This document shows, one piece after another, positions 17,164-24,707 of a stretch of DNA of 64,000 nucleotides (position 1 is the stretch's first letter; every line of letters starts with the position of its first letter). Source of the stretch: Nocardioides terrigena (lineage in GTDB: Bacteria; Actinomycetota; Actinomycetes; Propionibacteriales; Nocardioidaceae). Below the pieces are notes generated by a model. It had not been told where the DNA came from. It did no database searches and saw nothing but the letters and a program-made list of their open reading frames with translations. The translations under genes were made by a program, and so were the position numbers. Where the stretch lies: NCBI RefSeq assembly GCF_003047265.1, contig NZ_PZYY01000006.1, positions 186,001 through 250,000 on the forward strand. Direction: 5' to 3'.

Positions 17164-19283
17164 GCCGACGTCGCGCCTTCGGGGTCGTAGCAGGCCAGCA
17201 GCAGGGCCAGGTCGTCGTCGAGGGCGTGGCCCGCGGCCTCCTTGAGCGACGCGAGCAGGCCGTCCAGTGCCGTGCCGAAGTCCGACCGGCCGACCAGCGG
17301 CAGGAACGGCGCCGGGTCGACGAAGCCGCCGTCGGGCGAGCGGGCCTCGATCAGCCCGTCGGTGAAGAGCAGCAGGCGGTCCCCGGGGGTCAGCCGCCCG
17401 CGTCCGACCACGGGATCGACGCCGAGGCCGAGCGGCGGTGAGTGGTCCAGGGCGATCGCCTCGACCACGCCCCGGGAGGACAGCAGCACCGGCGCTGGGT
17501 GGCCGCACGAGACGACGTCGAAGCAGCCGTCGGCACGGATGTCGACCAGGATCCCGGTCACGAAGTCCTCGGCGTCCGGCAGGTACGGCACGATGCGGCG
17601 GTCGATCTCCCGCGCCACGTGCGCGACGTCTCCGGTGCTGGCGGCGGCCGCCCGGAACTCGCCCAGCACCACGGTTGCCGTGCGCACCGCGCCCAGACCC
17701 TTGCCCCGCACGTCGCCGACCAGCATCCGCACGGACGAGGGGCCGGCGACGATCTCGTAGAGGTCACCGCCGATCTGGGCCTCGACGGCCGCGGACAGGT
17801 AGCGGGCCGAGAGCGCCACCGGACCCACCCGGGCCGGCGGGGGCGCCAGGATGGCCCGCTGCGCGGCCTCGGCGACCAGGGTGACGCCGGCGAGCCGCTC
17901 GGACTGGTGCTCGAAGGTGGCGGCCGTGTCCAGGGCGACGGCCACCCGGTCGGCCACGGCCTCGAGGAAGGCGACGTCCTCCTCGCCGTAGCGTCGGCCC
18001 GACTCGGCGTGGATGAGCGTGAGCGTCCCGACCACGCCGTCGCGTCCGACGAGCGGCACGATGATGGCGCTGGTGAGGCCCAGTCCCCGGAGGAGCTCCA
18101 GGTGCTCGGGACTGGTGGCGGACGCCTCGATGAGGTCGGCGGGGATGAACGGGTAGATCTCCGTCTGCCCGGTACGCGCGACGAGGGCGGACCCCGCGGG
18201 TGCGTCCATCCGGGTCGGGAAGGCTCCCATCAGCGAGCGTGCCCACTCCGTGGTGTCAGGGTCCCGGTGCTGGAGGGACACGGTCTCGAGCCGGCCGTCG
18301 CGGAGGAGCTGCAACGAACACCAGTCCGCGAAGCGCGGCACCAGGAGTCGACCCACCTCCGCGACCGTGGTGTCCATGTCGAGGCTGCGGGAGAGGGTCA
18401 TCGAGGCCTCGGCCAGCAGGACGGTGCGCTGGGTGGCGGCGTCGTGGTCCTGGAGCTCGACGCCGCGGCGTACGGCACTGGTGAGGGCGCCGGCGAGCGA
18501 GTGGAGGAACCCGTCCTCGTGCGGCGTGAAGAGGTCCGGGGGGAAGGTGATGGCCAGGAGCCCGTACGTCGTGCCGTCGCGGTGGAGGGGGAGGAGGTGC
18601 AGGGAACGGTCGGTGGCGTAGTAGCCGGCCAGGTCGGGGAAGGCAGCCACGATCTCCTTGACCGACCGGTAGTGCACGTCCCTGCCCTCGCGCACTGCGA
18701 CCGCGCCCGGCAGGTCGCTGGTGAGCGGGACCTCCTGGTAGTGGTCCGCCCCGCTCCCGGACCGCCCGTGCCACGTGAGGGTCCTCAGCACGCCGTCGGC
18801 GTCCAGGGTGAGCACCATGGCCGACGTGGCGCCCAGGGCGCCCATCGTGTGGCCGACGAAGCCCTCCGCCACGTCCTTGACCGTGCGGGCGCCGGTGAGC
18901 TCCACGGCCAGCGCGTCGAGGACGCGCTGCGCGAGGGTCGTCGTGCGGACGAGGCGTTCGCGGCGGGCGGTGTTGGCCCGGGCGGCCAGCAGGGCCAGGC
19001 CGCAGATGAGCACGCAGGTGGCGAAACGGACGGCCCAGTCGCGCTCGCCGAGGTTGTCGTTCCAGACGCCGGACGCGATCGAGGCCACGACGGTCAGGCC
19101 GGCAACGCCCGCCGTACGACGCAGGTCGGCATTGATCGCGGTCAGCACGGCCGCGCCGGCGTAGGCGCCGTTGAGCTGGCGCCCGAGCACGACGTCGACG
19201 AGGACCAGCACCCCGAGCATCAGCACGCCGGAGACCCAGGACAGGCCTCCGGGCTCGCCGCGCGCTGGGATGGGTACGGCCAC
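17160..19283 (-). CDS. Membrane SpoIIE/PP2C serine phosphatase with GAF sensor domains
   Basis: About 707 residues. Several hydrophobic helices fill residues ~15-105, followed by two GAF-like modules (~120-280 and ~300-450, the latter with IVPLVGRDGVVGTLTLI) and a C-terminal PP2C/SpoIIE phosphatase. Metal-binding acidic residues are visible in EAQIGGDLYEIV, GDVRGKGLGAVRTATVVLG and LLLFTDGLIEARSPDG. Such proteins usually dephosphorylate anti-anti-sigma factors in partner-switching stress pathways; no anti-sigma or STAS gene is nearby. I prefer the GTG at 19283 because GAGGG lies five bases before it; an in-frame GTG at 19322 would add 13 residues. Downstream DUF6328-like gene overlaps by four bases. 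Confidence 0.9.
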   Translation of the reverse strand: MAVPIPARGEPGGLSWVSGVLMLGVLVLVDVVLGRQLNGAYAGAAVLTAINADLRRTAGVAGLTVVASIASGVWNDNLGERDWAVRFATCVLICGLALLAARANTARRERLVRTTTLAQRVLDALAVELTGARTVKDVAEGFVGHTMGALGATSAMVLTLDADGVLRTLTWHGRSGSGADHYQEVPLTSDLPGAVAVREGRDVHYRSVKEIVAAFPDLAGYYATDRSLHLLPLHRDGTTYGLLAITFPPDLFTPHEDGFLHSLAGALTSAVRRGVELQDHDAATQRTVLLAEASMTLSRSLDMDTTVAEVGRLLVPRFADWCSLQLLRDGRLETVSLQHRDPDTTEWARSLMGAFPTRMDAPAGSALVARTGQTEIYPFIPADLIEASATSPEHLELLRGLGLTSAIIVPLVGRDGVVGTLTLIHAESGRRYGEEDVAFLEAVADRVAVALDTAATFEHQSERLAGVTLVAEAAQRAILAPPPARVGPVALSARYLSAAVEAQIGGDLYEIVAGPSSVRMLVGDVRGKGLGAVRTATVVLGEFRAAAASTGDVAHVAREIDRRIVPYLPDAEDFVTGILVDIRADGCFDVVSCGHPAPVLLSSRGVVEAIALDHSPPLGLGVDPVVGRGRLTPGDRLLLFTDGLIEARSPDGGFVDPAPFLPLVGRSDFGTALDGLLASLKEAAGHALDDDLALLLACYDPEGATSA

Positions 19284-19468
19284 GGTGTCCCTCGGATCTC
19301 CGGAGCGCCGTGGGGTCAGCACGGTCGTGGGCGCCGCACTGGTGACCGTGGGCCCACGATAATCCGGTCAGGGCCGCCCGGTCGCGGTTCTCCCCAAGTA
19401 CTCGCGGCCTCACCCTAAGCGGGTGGGGACGACCCGCGACGGGGCCGCCTAGTGTCGACAGCGGCTGG

Positions 19469-19490
19469 GGATCTCCAGCCCTGGAGATCC
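19469..19490. promoter_or_regulatory. Perfect 10-bp inverted repeat, candidate operator of the peroxidase/sulfatase cluster
   Basis: GGATCTCCAG, two bases (CC), then CTGGAGATCC. It is 52 bases upstream of the first gene of a long plus-strand run and in the divergent region facing the SpoIIE gene. The near-complete symmetry and short centre look like a site for a dimeric repressor rather than a terminator. No regulator gene is adjacent, so the protein that binds is unknown. Confidence 0.5.
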
Positions 19491-19542
19491 GCTCGTGGCG
19501 GTGTGCTGCCACCGGTGCGGGGGAGCGTGGAGGCAGCGCACG

Positions 19543-20088
19543 ATGACAGAAGACACGGGGACCCCGACTCCCGGCCTGGAGGTCGGGCCGACGAGCGAGT
19601 TCAGCCTGTTCTTCCGGGTACTGGACGGCCAGGGGCCGTCCCTCCGGGCCGCCCTCCTGGAGCTGCAGGGGACACCGGGCTATCGCCCCGGCGACTACGG
19701 GATGGCGATCAAGACGATCCACGAGGCACGGTTCGTGCTGTTCGACGACGACACCCGGCTCGCCTTCATCACCAGCTTCGACGGGCCGTGGGACGCCTAC
19801 ATGGAGGACTTCTTCACCTCCGGACCGACCCTGGCCCTGTTCGACGTGATCTTCGGACACGTCGAGGGGTACGACGGCCTCCCGGACCTGGCAGCCGTGC
19901 GAGCCTTCGTCCTCGGCGCCGAGCAGACGGCCGCGGCGTACGCCCGCAACTACCCGGGCACGGTCAAGGAGATCCGCAAGGCGCAGCGCGTCAACGCCGC
20001 GTTCCAGCAGGTCCTCGACCACCCGCAGGCCGCCGAGGCGCTGGGACACCCGGCGATGCAGCCCCTGCTGGACGAGGCCGCCGATTAG
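19543..20088 (+). CDS. Protein of unknown function, possible dimeric alpha-beta-barrel fold
   Basis: 181 residues, no signal peptide or membrane segment. The central block IHEARFVLFDDDTRLAF followed by ITSFDGPWDAYMEDFF recalls a ferredoxin-like repeat seen in proteins neighbouring or fused to heme peroxidases and the chlorite-dismutase superfamily. That resemblance is my recollection and not a proven homology. The C-terminal half is helical with many Ala residues. ATG at 19543 follows GGAGG about ten bases earlier; an upstream in-frame ATG at 19495 gives an unlikely Cys/Trp-rich leader. First gene of the run leading to DUF4331 and DyP peroxidase, 26 bases before the next start, so probably the same operon. 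Confidence 0.7.
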   Translation: MTEDTGTPTPGLEVGPTSEFSLFFRVLDGQGPSLRAALLELQGTPGYRPGDYGMAIKTIHEARFVLFDDDTRLAFITSFDGPWDAYMEDFFTSGPTLALFDVIFGHVEGYDGLPDLAAVRAFVLGAEQTAAAYARNYPGTVKEIRKAQRVNAAFQQVLDHPQAAEALGHPAMQPLLDEAAD

Positions 20089-20114
20089 CGGCGTACGGGC
20101 GGGGAGGTGCCGCG

Positions 20115-21251
20115 GTGTCTGACCACATCTCCGGCCCCCGCGCCCTCTCGGACCCCATCGCGGACATCACGGACGTGTACGCGTTCCCGAGTCCCGAGAC
20201 CCCGGGGCGCATCGTGCTGGTCCTGAACACCCTGCCGATGGCGGGGCCGGACGCGCTGTTCTCCGCCGGTCTGCTGTACCGCTTCCGGTTGAGACCGCTC
20301 ACGCCCTCGAACGACGCGTCGGGGTGGGGCTTCGTCCCCGGCGACGAGGAGGTGGTGCTCGACTGCGTCTTCGACACGCCGGAGCACGTGCCCGACGGGT
20401 CGGGCGACCACACGCAACGGGGGACGTGCGTGACGCCCGGCGGGGAGCAGGTGTCCTTCCTCGTCAATGACGAGGCCGGTGGTGAGGGGCGCGGCCTGAG
20501 GGTCTTCGCCGGCGTCCGGTGGGACCCGTTCATCATGGATGCCCGTGCTGCCCTGGCCACGATCGCGACGCGCAAGCTCGCGTTCACCGACCACGGATCG
20601 ATCTTCCTCGACGGCAAGAACGTGCTGGGCCTGGTCATCGAGCTCGACACCGGCTTCCTGCCGGGCTGGGAGCTCGTGGGGGTCGTCGCCGAGACCCTGA
20701 CCCGCGGCGAGTTCAACGTCCGGATCGAGCGGGTGGGCCGGCCGGAGGTCAAGAACATGATGCTCGCCCCGAAGGAGTTCGATCCGGTCAACCGGGACCT
20801 GGAGATCCGCGACCTCTACAACATGGAGGACGCGTTCCACCTCGGTGACTCGTACGCGGGAGCCTTCCGGGCCCGGCTGGACGCCAACCTCGCCTTCTGG
20901 GACGGCCTCGACGGCACGCAGGACTGGCCGGTCGGCGAGGACGGCAGCCACCCGCTCACCGACCTGGTGCTCGCCGACCACCTCGTCCTCGACGTCACCA
21001 AGCCCTACGTGGAGACGGGGTCGTTCCTCGAGATCGAGCTGGCCGCCCGACGCGGTGAGCCGCACGCGACGTGCGGGGGCAGGACCTTGAACGACGACGT
21101 GATGGACACGATCTTCACCCAGCTCGTCAACGCCGGCCGCGGACCCACGATCCGCGACGGCGTCGACGGCGCCACCCGTCCGGGCACCGTCGCATTCCCT
21201 CACCTGGCGCCGCCGAACCCGGACCCGCCCGAGCCGCCCGAGCACCACTGA
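20115..21251 (+). CDS. DUF4331 family protein
   Basis: 378 residues. The N-terminus SDHISGPRALSDPIADITDVYAF, of which DHISGP and the DITDVYAF core are diagnostic, identifies DUF4331, a family of unknown function. The protein is predicted beta-rich and has no signal peptide here, although some relatives are secreted. The segment FLDGKNVLGLVIELD and the C-terminal LTDLVLADHLVLDV block match the family layout. GTG at 20115 has GGAGGTG at good spacing. The gene is 26 bases after the unknown barrel protein and 13 bases before the DyP peroxidase gene, so all three are probably one transcript. A role as partner or substrate-side protein of the peroxidase is only a guess. Confidence 0.85.
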   Translation: MSDHISGPRALSDPIADITDVYAFPSPETPGRIVLVLNTLPMAGPDALFSAGLLYRFRLRPLTPSNDASGWGFVPGDEEVVLDCVFDTPEHVPDGSGDHTQRGTCVTPGGEQVSFLVNDEAGGEGRGLRVFAGVRWDPFIMDARAALATIATRKLAFTDHGSIFLDGKNVLGLVIELDTGFLPGWELVGVVAETLTRGEFNVRIERVGRPEVKNMMLAPKEFDPVNRDLEIRDLYNMEDAFHLGDSYAGAFRARLDANLAFWDGLDGTQDWPVGEDGSHPLTDLVLADHLVLDVTKPYVETGSFLEIELAARRGEPHATCGGRTLNDDVMDTIFTQLVNAGRGPTIRDGVDGATRPGTVAFPHLAPPNPDPPEPPEHH

Positions 21252-21264
21252 GCATGGAAGGCAC

Positions 21265-22614
21265 GTGACACGAGTGGACGGCACCCCGGACGTGGCCCTG
21301 GAGCTCGAGGACATCCAGGCCGGCGCGTTGTACGAACGCCCCTCTCCCTACGTCGGCACCTACCTGCTCCTGCGCATCGTCGATCGCACCGACGGTCGTG
21401 AGCTCGTCCGTCGGCTGCACCGGATCGCCAATCCGGCCGGGGGTGCCGACAGCGCCGGCGCGACCTCGCTGACGGTCGCCTTCACCTACCGCGGGCTCGA
21501 GGCGCTCGGGGTGCCGCAGGAGTCCCTGGACACCTTCGCGCCCGAGTTCCGGCAGGGGATGGCGGCCCGGGCCGAGATCCTGGGGGACACCGGCGAGAGC
21601 GCTCCCGACCGGTGGGAGGAGCCCCTGGGCACCGACGCCGTGCACGTCGCCATCGCCGTCCTGTCCTCCGACGAGGAGCAGCTCGCGGCCGTCGCGGAGA
21701 AGGCCCGCGCGGCCCAGACCGAGCTCCCCGGGATCGAGCTGATCTGGAAACAGGACTGCTACCAGCTCGCGACGGGGCGGACGTCGTTCGGCTTCAAGGA
21801 CGGCATCGGCCAGCCTGCGGTGGAGGGGAGCGGGCGACCTGCCACGGATGCCCGCGAGCGCCCACTGCGGGCCGGCGAGATCATTCTCGGCTATCCCGAC
21901 GAGACGGGAGAGCTGCCGCCCATGCCGAGCCCCGACGTGCTGGGACGCAACGGCACCTACATCGTGTTCCGCAAGCTGCACACCAGGGTGGCGGCCTACC
22001 GGAGCTATCTTCGCGCCAGGGCGGCCACCCGGGCCGAGGAGGACCTGCTCGGGGCCAAGATGGTCGGGCGCTGGCAGAGCGGCGCACCCCTTGCGGTCTC
22101 GCCCGACGCGGACGACCCGGAGCTCGGGGGAGACCCGCGGCGCAACAACGACTTCGGCTTCGGCGACGACCCTCGCGGGTTCAAGTGCCCGGTGGGTGCC
22201 CACGCCCGCAGGGCGAACCCGCGCGACGCCCTCGACGACGAGGGCAGCGTGGACGTCCGGCTGCACCGGATGATCCGGCGGGGCACCAGCTACGGGCCGA
22301 TGCTGCCCGACGGGGTGACCGAGGACGACGGCGTCGACCGGGGCATCGTCTTCGTCTTCGCCGGCGCCCACCTCAGGCGTCAGTTCGAGTTCGTCAAGAC
22401 GCAGTGGCTCAACGACGGCATCTTCATCGGCGCCCCGCTCGAGTCCGACCCCCTCGTCGGCCCTCACCACGAACCCGGCAGCTTCACGATCCCGCAGCGC
22501 CCGATCCGTCGGAAGCTCCAGGACCTGCCGCCGTTCGTGACCACCCGAGGCGGTGAGTACTGCTTCGCGCCGAGCCTGAGCGCGCTGCGCTGGCTCGCCG
22601 AGCTGGACACCTGA
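21265..22614 (+). CDS. DyP-type heme peroxidase
   Basis: 449 residues. The GXXDG motif appears as SFGFKDGIGQP. The probable proximal heme His is in CPVGAHARRANPRDA, and the distal Arg lies in MIRRGTSYGP. These residues define dye-decolorising peroxidases, which use H2O2 to oxidise bulky dyes, lignin-like phenolics or other substrates. There is no Tat or Sec signal and no encapsulin-targeting tail that I recognise, so the enzyme is probably cytoplasmic. GTG at 21265 follows GGAAGG. Its length is nearer that of the longer DyP classes than the ~320-residue B class. Placed after DUF4331 and before an enoyl-CoA hydratase gene. Confidence 0.92.
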   Translation: MTRVDGTPDVALELEDIQAGALYERPSPYVGTYLLLRIVDRTDGRELVRRLHRIANPAGGADSAGATSLTVAFTYRGLEALGVPQESLDTFAPEFRQGMAARAEILGDTGESAPDRWEEPLGTDAVHVAIAVLSSDEEQLAAVAEKARAAQTELPGIELIWKQDCYQLATGRTSFGFKDGIGQPAVEGSGRPATDARERPLRAGEIILGYPDETGELPPMPSPDVLGRNGTYIVFRKLHTRVAAYRSYLRARAATRAEEDLLGAKMVGRWQSGAPLAVSPDADDPELGGDPRRNNDFGFGDDPRGFKCPVGAHARRANPRDALDDEGSVDVRLHRMIRRGTSYGPMLPDGVTEDDGVDRGIVFVFAGAHLRRQFEFVKTQWLNDGIFIGAPLESDPLVGPHHEPGSFTIPQRPIRRKLQDLPPFVTTRGGEYCFAPSLSALRWLAELDT

Positions 22615-22638
22615 CCTGATCCACAGAGAGGACGCACG

Positions 22639-23499
22639 ATGAGCTCACCACCCACCGACCGTTGGGCAGCGCTCGACTTCGGGCCGCCCGCCCCCGACGT
22701 CGAGGAGACCGAGGCGCCCGTGCTCCTCGACTACCTGTCCGAGGGCCGGGTCGCCCGGATCACCCTGAACCGGCCGCACGCCGACAACGCGATCACCACC
22801 GAGATGGGCGCGTTGCTGACCGCGGTCGTCGAGGAGGTCGCCGTTCGTACGGCGGTGCGCGTGGTCGTCCTCACCGGCGCCGGCGAGCGCGCCTTCTCGG
22901 TCGGCAGCGACCTGCGGCAACGCAAGGCGATGACCAAGGAGGACTGGCTGCGCCAGCGCCAGGCCTTCGACCGCACCCTCTACACGGTCCGGCAGCTGCG
23001 CAAGCCGATCTTCGCCGCCGTCAACGGGATCGCGTACGGCGGTGGTTGCGAGCTGGCCCAGAGCACCGACTTCATCATCGCCTCGACCGACGCGACCTTC
23101 GGGCAGCCCGAGGCCATGCTCGGACTGGCGGCCGGCGGCGGCTCGCCGGCTCTCCTTCCGCGTCTCCTGCCCCGTGGCAAGGCCCTGCAGATGCTGATGA
23201 CGGGGGACCCCGTCGATGCCCGGGAGGCACACCGGCTCGGCATGGTCAACGAGCTCCACGACCCCGGTGAGCTGATGGCGGCAGCGCTGCGCATCGCCGA
23301 CAAGATCTCCGCCAACTCACCGACCGCCGTGCAGTCGGTGAAGCGTGCGGTGCAGCTGGGCGAGGGCCAACCGGTCGAGCAGGCGATCGCGATCATGATG
23401 GACGCCCACTGGCGATCGGCCGTCCATCCGGACCGCGTCGAGGGCATCGGTGCCTTCAACGACGGTCGCGAACCCACCTTCGACGACTCCGACTTCTGA
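22639..23499 (+). CDS. Enoyl-CoA hydratase/isomerase family protein
   Basis: 286 residues, crotonase fold. The oxyanion-hole region shows FSVGSDLRQRK and NGIAYGGGCELAQSTD, and the catalytic-type Glu is in FGQPEAMLGLAAGGG. An N-terminal extension of about 35 residues precedes the usual start of the fold. It probably hydrates or isomerises an acyl-CoA, but crotonases are functionally diverse and no CoA ligase, thiolase or dehydrogenase is in this run, so the substrate is open. ATG at 22639 follows GAGAGGA, 24 bases after the DyP stop, consistent with an operon. Its presence between a peroxidase and a molybdoenzyme is unusual. Confidence 0.9.
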   Translation: MSSPPTDRWAALDFGPPAPDVEETEAPVLLDYLSEGRVARITLNRPHADNAITTEMGALLTAVVEEVAVRTAVRVVVLTGAGERAFSVGSDLRQRKAMTKEDWLRQRQAFDRTLYTVRQLRKPIFAAVNGIAYGGGCELAQSTDFIIASTDATFGQPEAMLGLAAGGGSPALLPRLLPRGKALQMLMTGDPVDAREAHRLGMVNELHDPGELMAAALRIADKISANSPTAVQSVKRAVQLGEGQPVEQAIAIMMDAHWRSAVHPDRVEGIGAFNDGREPTFDDSDF

Positions 23500-23539
23500 G
23501 AGTCCCCGTCGCCACCCGTCCCCAGGAAGGCTGAAACCC

Positions 23540-24619
23540 ATGACTGCTGCCGACGATCTCGAGGCGGCCCGCGCGTCGCTCGTGATGATCAACCCCGCGC
23601 CGTACAACGCGGAGGCGCCACCGGAGGCCCTGCACGGTGAGATCACCCCCACCGAGCTGCACTACGTGCGCAGCAACTTCGCCGTCCCGGAGCACGACGG
23701 TGTCCTGGAGATCGGCGGTGCGGTCGGCGCCCCGACGAGGCTGACCCTCGACGACCTGCGGGCGATGCCGGCCCACGACGCCACCGTCACCCTCGAGTGC
23801 GCGGGCAACGGTCGCCTGGAGATGCGGCCGTTGCCCACCGGGGAGCCCTGGGGCGACTTCGCCGTCTCGACGGCGCGCTGGACGGGTGTCCCCCTGCACG
23901 AGGTCCTGGCCAAGGTCGCGCCGGACGCGCGGGGGGTCGAGCTCCTCGCCCAGGGAGCCGACCACGGTCCCTACCACCTCCAGGCGATCCTGCCCGAGAC
24001 CGACCAGGACAACCTGGCCTTCACCCGCTCCCTCCCGATCGAGCAGGCCACCGATCCCGAGTCGGGGATCCTCATCGCCTACGAGATGAACGGCAGGCCC
24101 CTCGGTCGCGACCACGGCGCTCCGTTCCGGCTGATCGTGCCGCACTGGTACGCCGTCGCGTCCGTGAAGTGGCTGAAGCGCCTGGACGTCCTCACCGAGC
24201 CGTTCTCCGGCGAGTTCCAGACGGGTCACTACATCTACGAGTGGCCCGACCGCCCCCACGAGCCCGTCTCCTTGATGCGCGTACGCGCCCGCATCACCGA
24301 CCCGCAGCCCGGCTCGGTCCTCGACCGGGCGACGTACACGGTCCGGGGGAAGGCCTGGTCGGGCACCGGTCCTGTCACCCGCGTCGAGGTCAGCCTGACC
24401 GGCGAGGGCGACTGGCAGCCCGCGCACCTCGAAGCCGCGACCAGCGACCACCACTGGCAGGAGTGGCGCTTCACCTGGGACGCGATCGGCGTCGGCCGCC
24501 ACACCCTGCGGGCGAGGGCGACCGACGCCGCCGGCAACGTGCAACCCGAGGTGCCCCCGTGGAACCGGCTCGGCTACGGGAACAACGCCGTCGAGGTCAT
24601 CTACGTCGACCGGGCCTGA
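23540..24619 (+). CDS. Sulfite oxidase family molybdenum enzyme
   Basis: 359 residues. The molybdopterin domain carries the Mo-ligand Cys in TLECAGNGRLEM, the ADHGPYHLQ and NGRPLGRDHGAPFRLIVP blocks and the VKWLKRLDV motif. The C-terminal ~110 residues form the Mo-co dimerisation beta domain (VTRVEVSLTGEGDWQ, WRFTWDA). There is no heme-b5 domain and no obvious Tat signal, as in bacterial SorA-like or cytosolic members. The likely reaction is sulfite to sulfate or a related oxo-transfer. Neighbouring arylsulfatases make a sulfur role attractive, though sulfatases release sulfate and not sulfite. ATG at 23540 has GGAAGG about ten bases upstream. Confidence 0.9.
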   Translation: MTAADDLEAARASLVMINPAPYNAEAPPEALHGEITPTELHYVRSNFAVPEHDGVLEIGGAVGAPTRLTLDDLRAMPAHDATVTLECAGNGRLEMRPLPTGEPWGDFAVSTARWTGVPLHEVLAKVAPDARGVELLAQGADHGPYHLQAILPETDQDNLAFTRSLPIEQATDPESGILIAYEMNGRPLGRDHGAPFRLIVPHWYAVASVKWLKRLDVLTEPFSGEFQTGHYIYEWPDRPHEPVSLMRVRARITDPQPGSVLDRATYTVRGKAWSGTGPVTRVEVSLTGEGDWQPAHLEAATSDHHWQEWRFTWDAIGVGRHTLRARATDAAGNVQPEVPPWNRLGYGNNAVEVIYVDRA

Positions 24620-24707
24620 GCACGCGCCACGCGGAACCCCTCGCAACCACCGTCGTCCTGCACCACGCCCGAAAGGCCGCACGCCCCGCCCTCACCAGGA
24701 GAGACCG

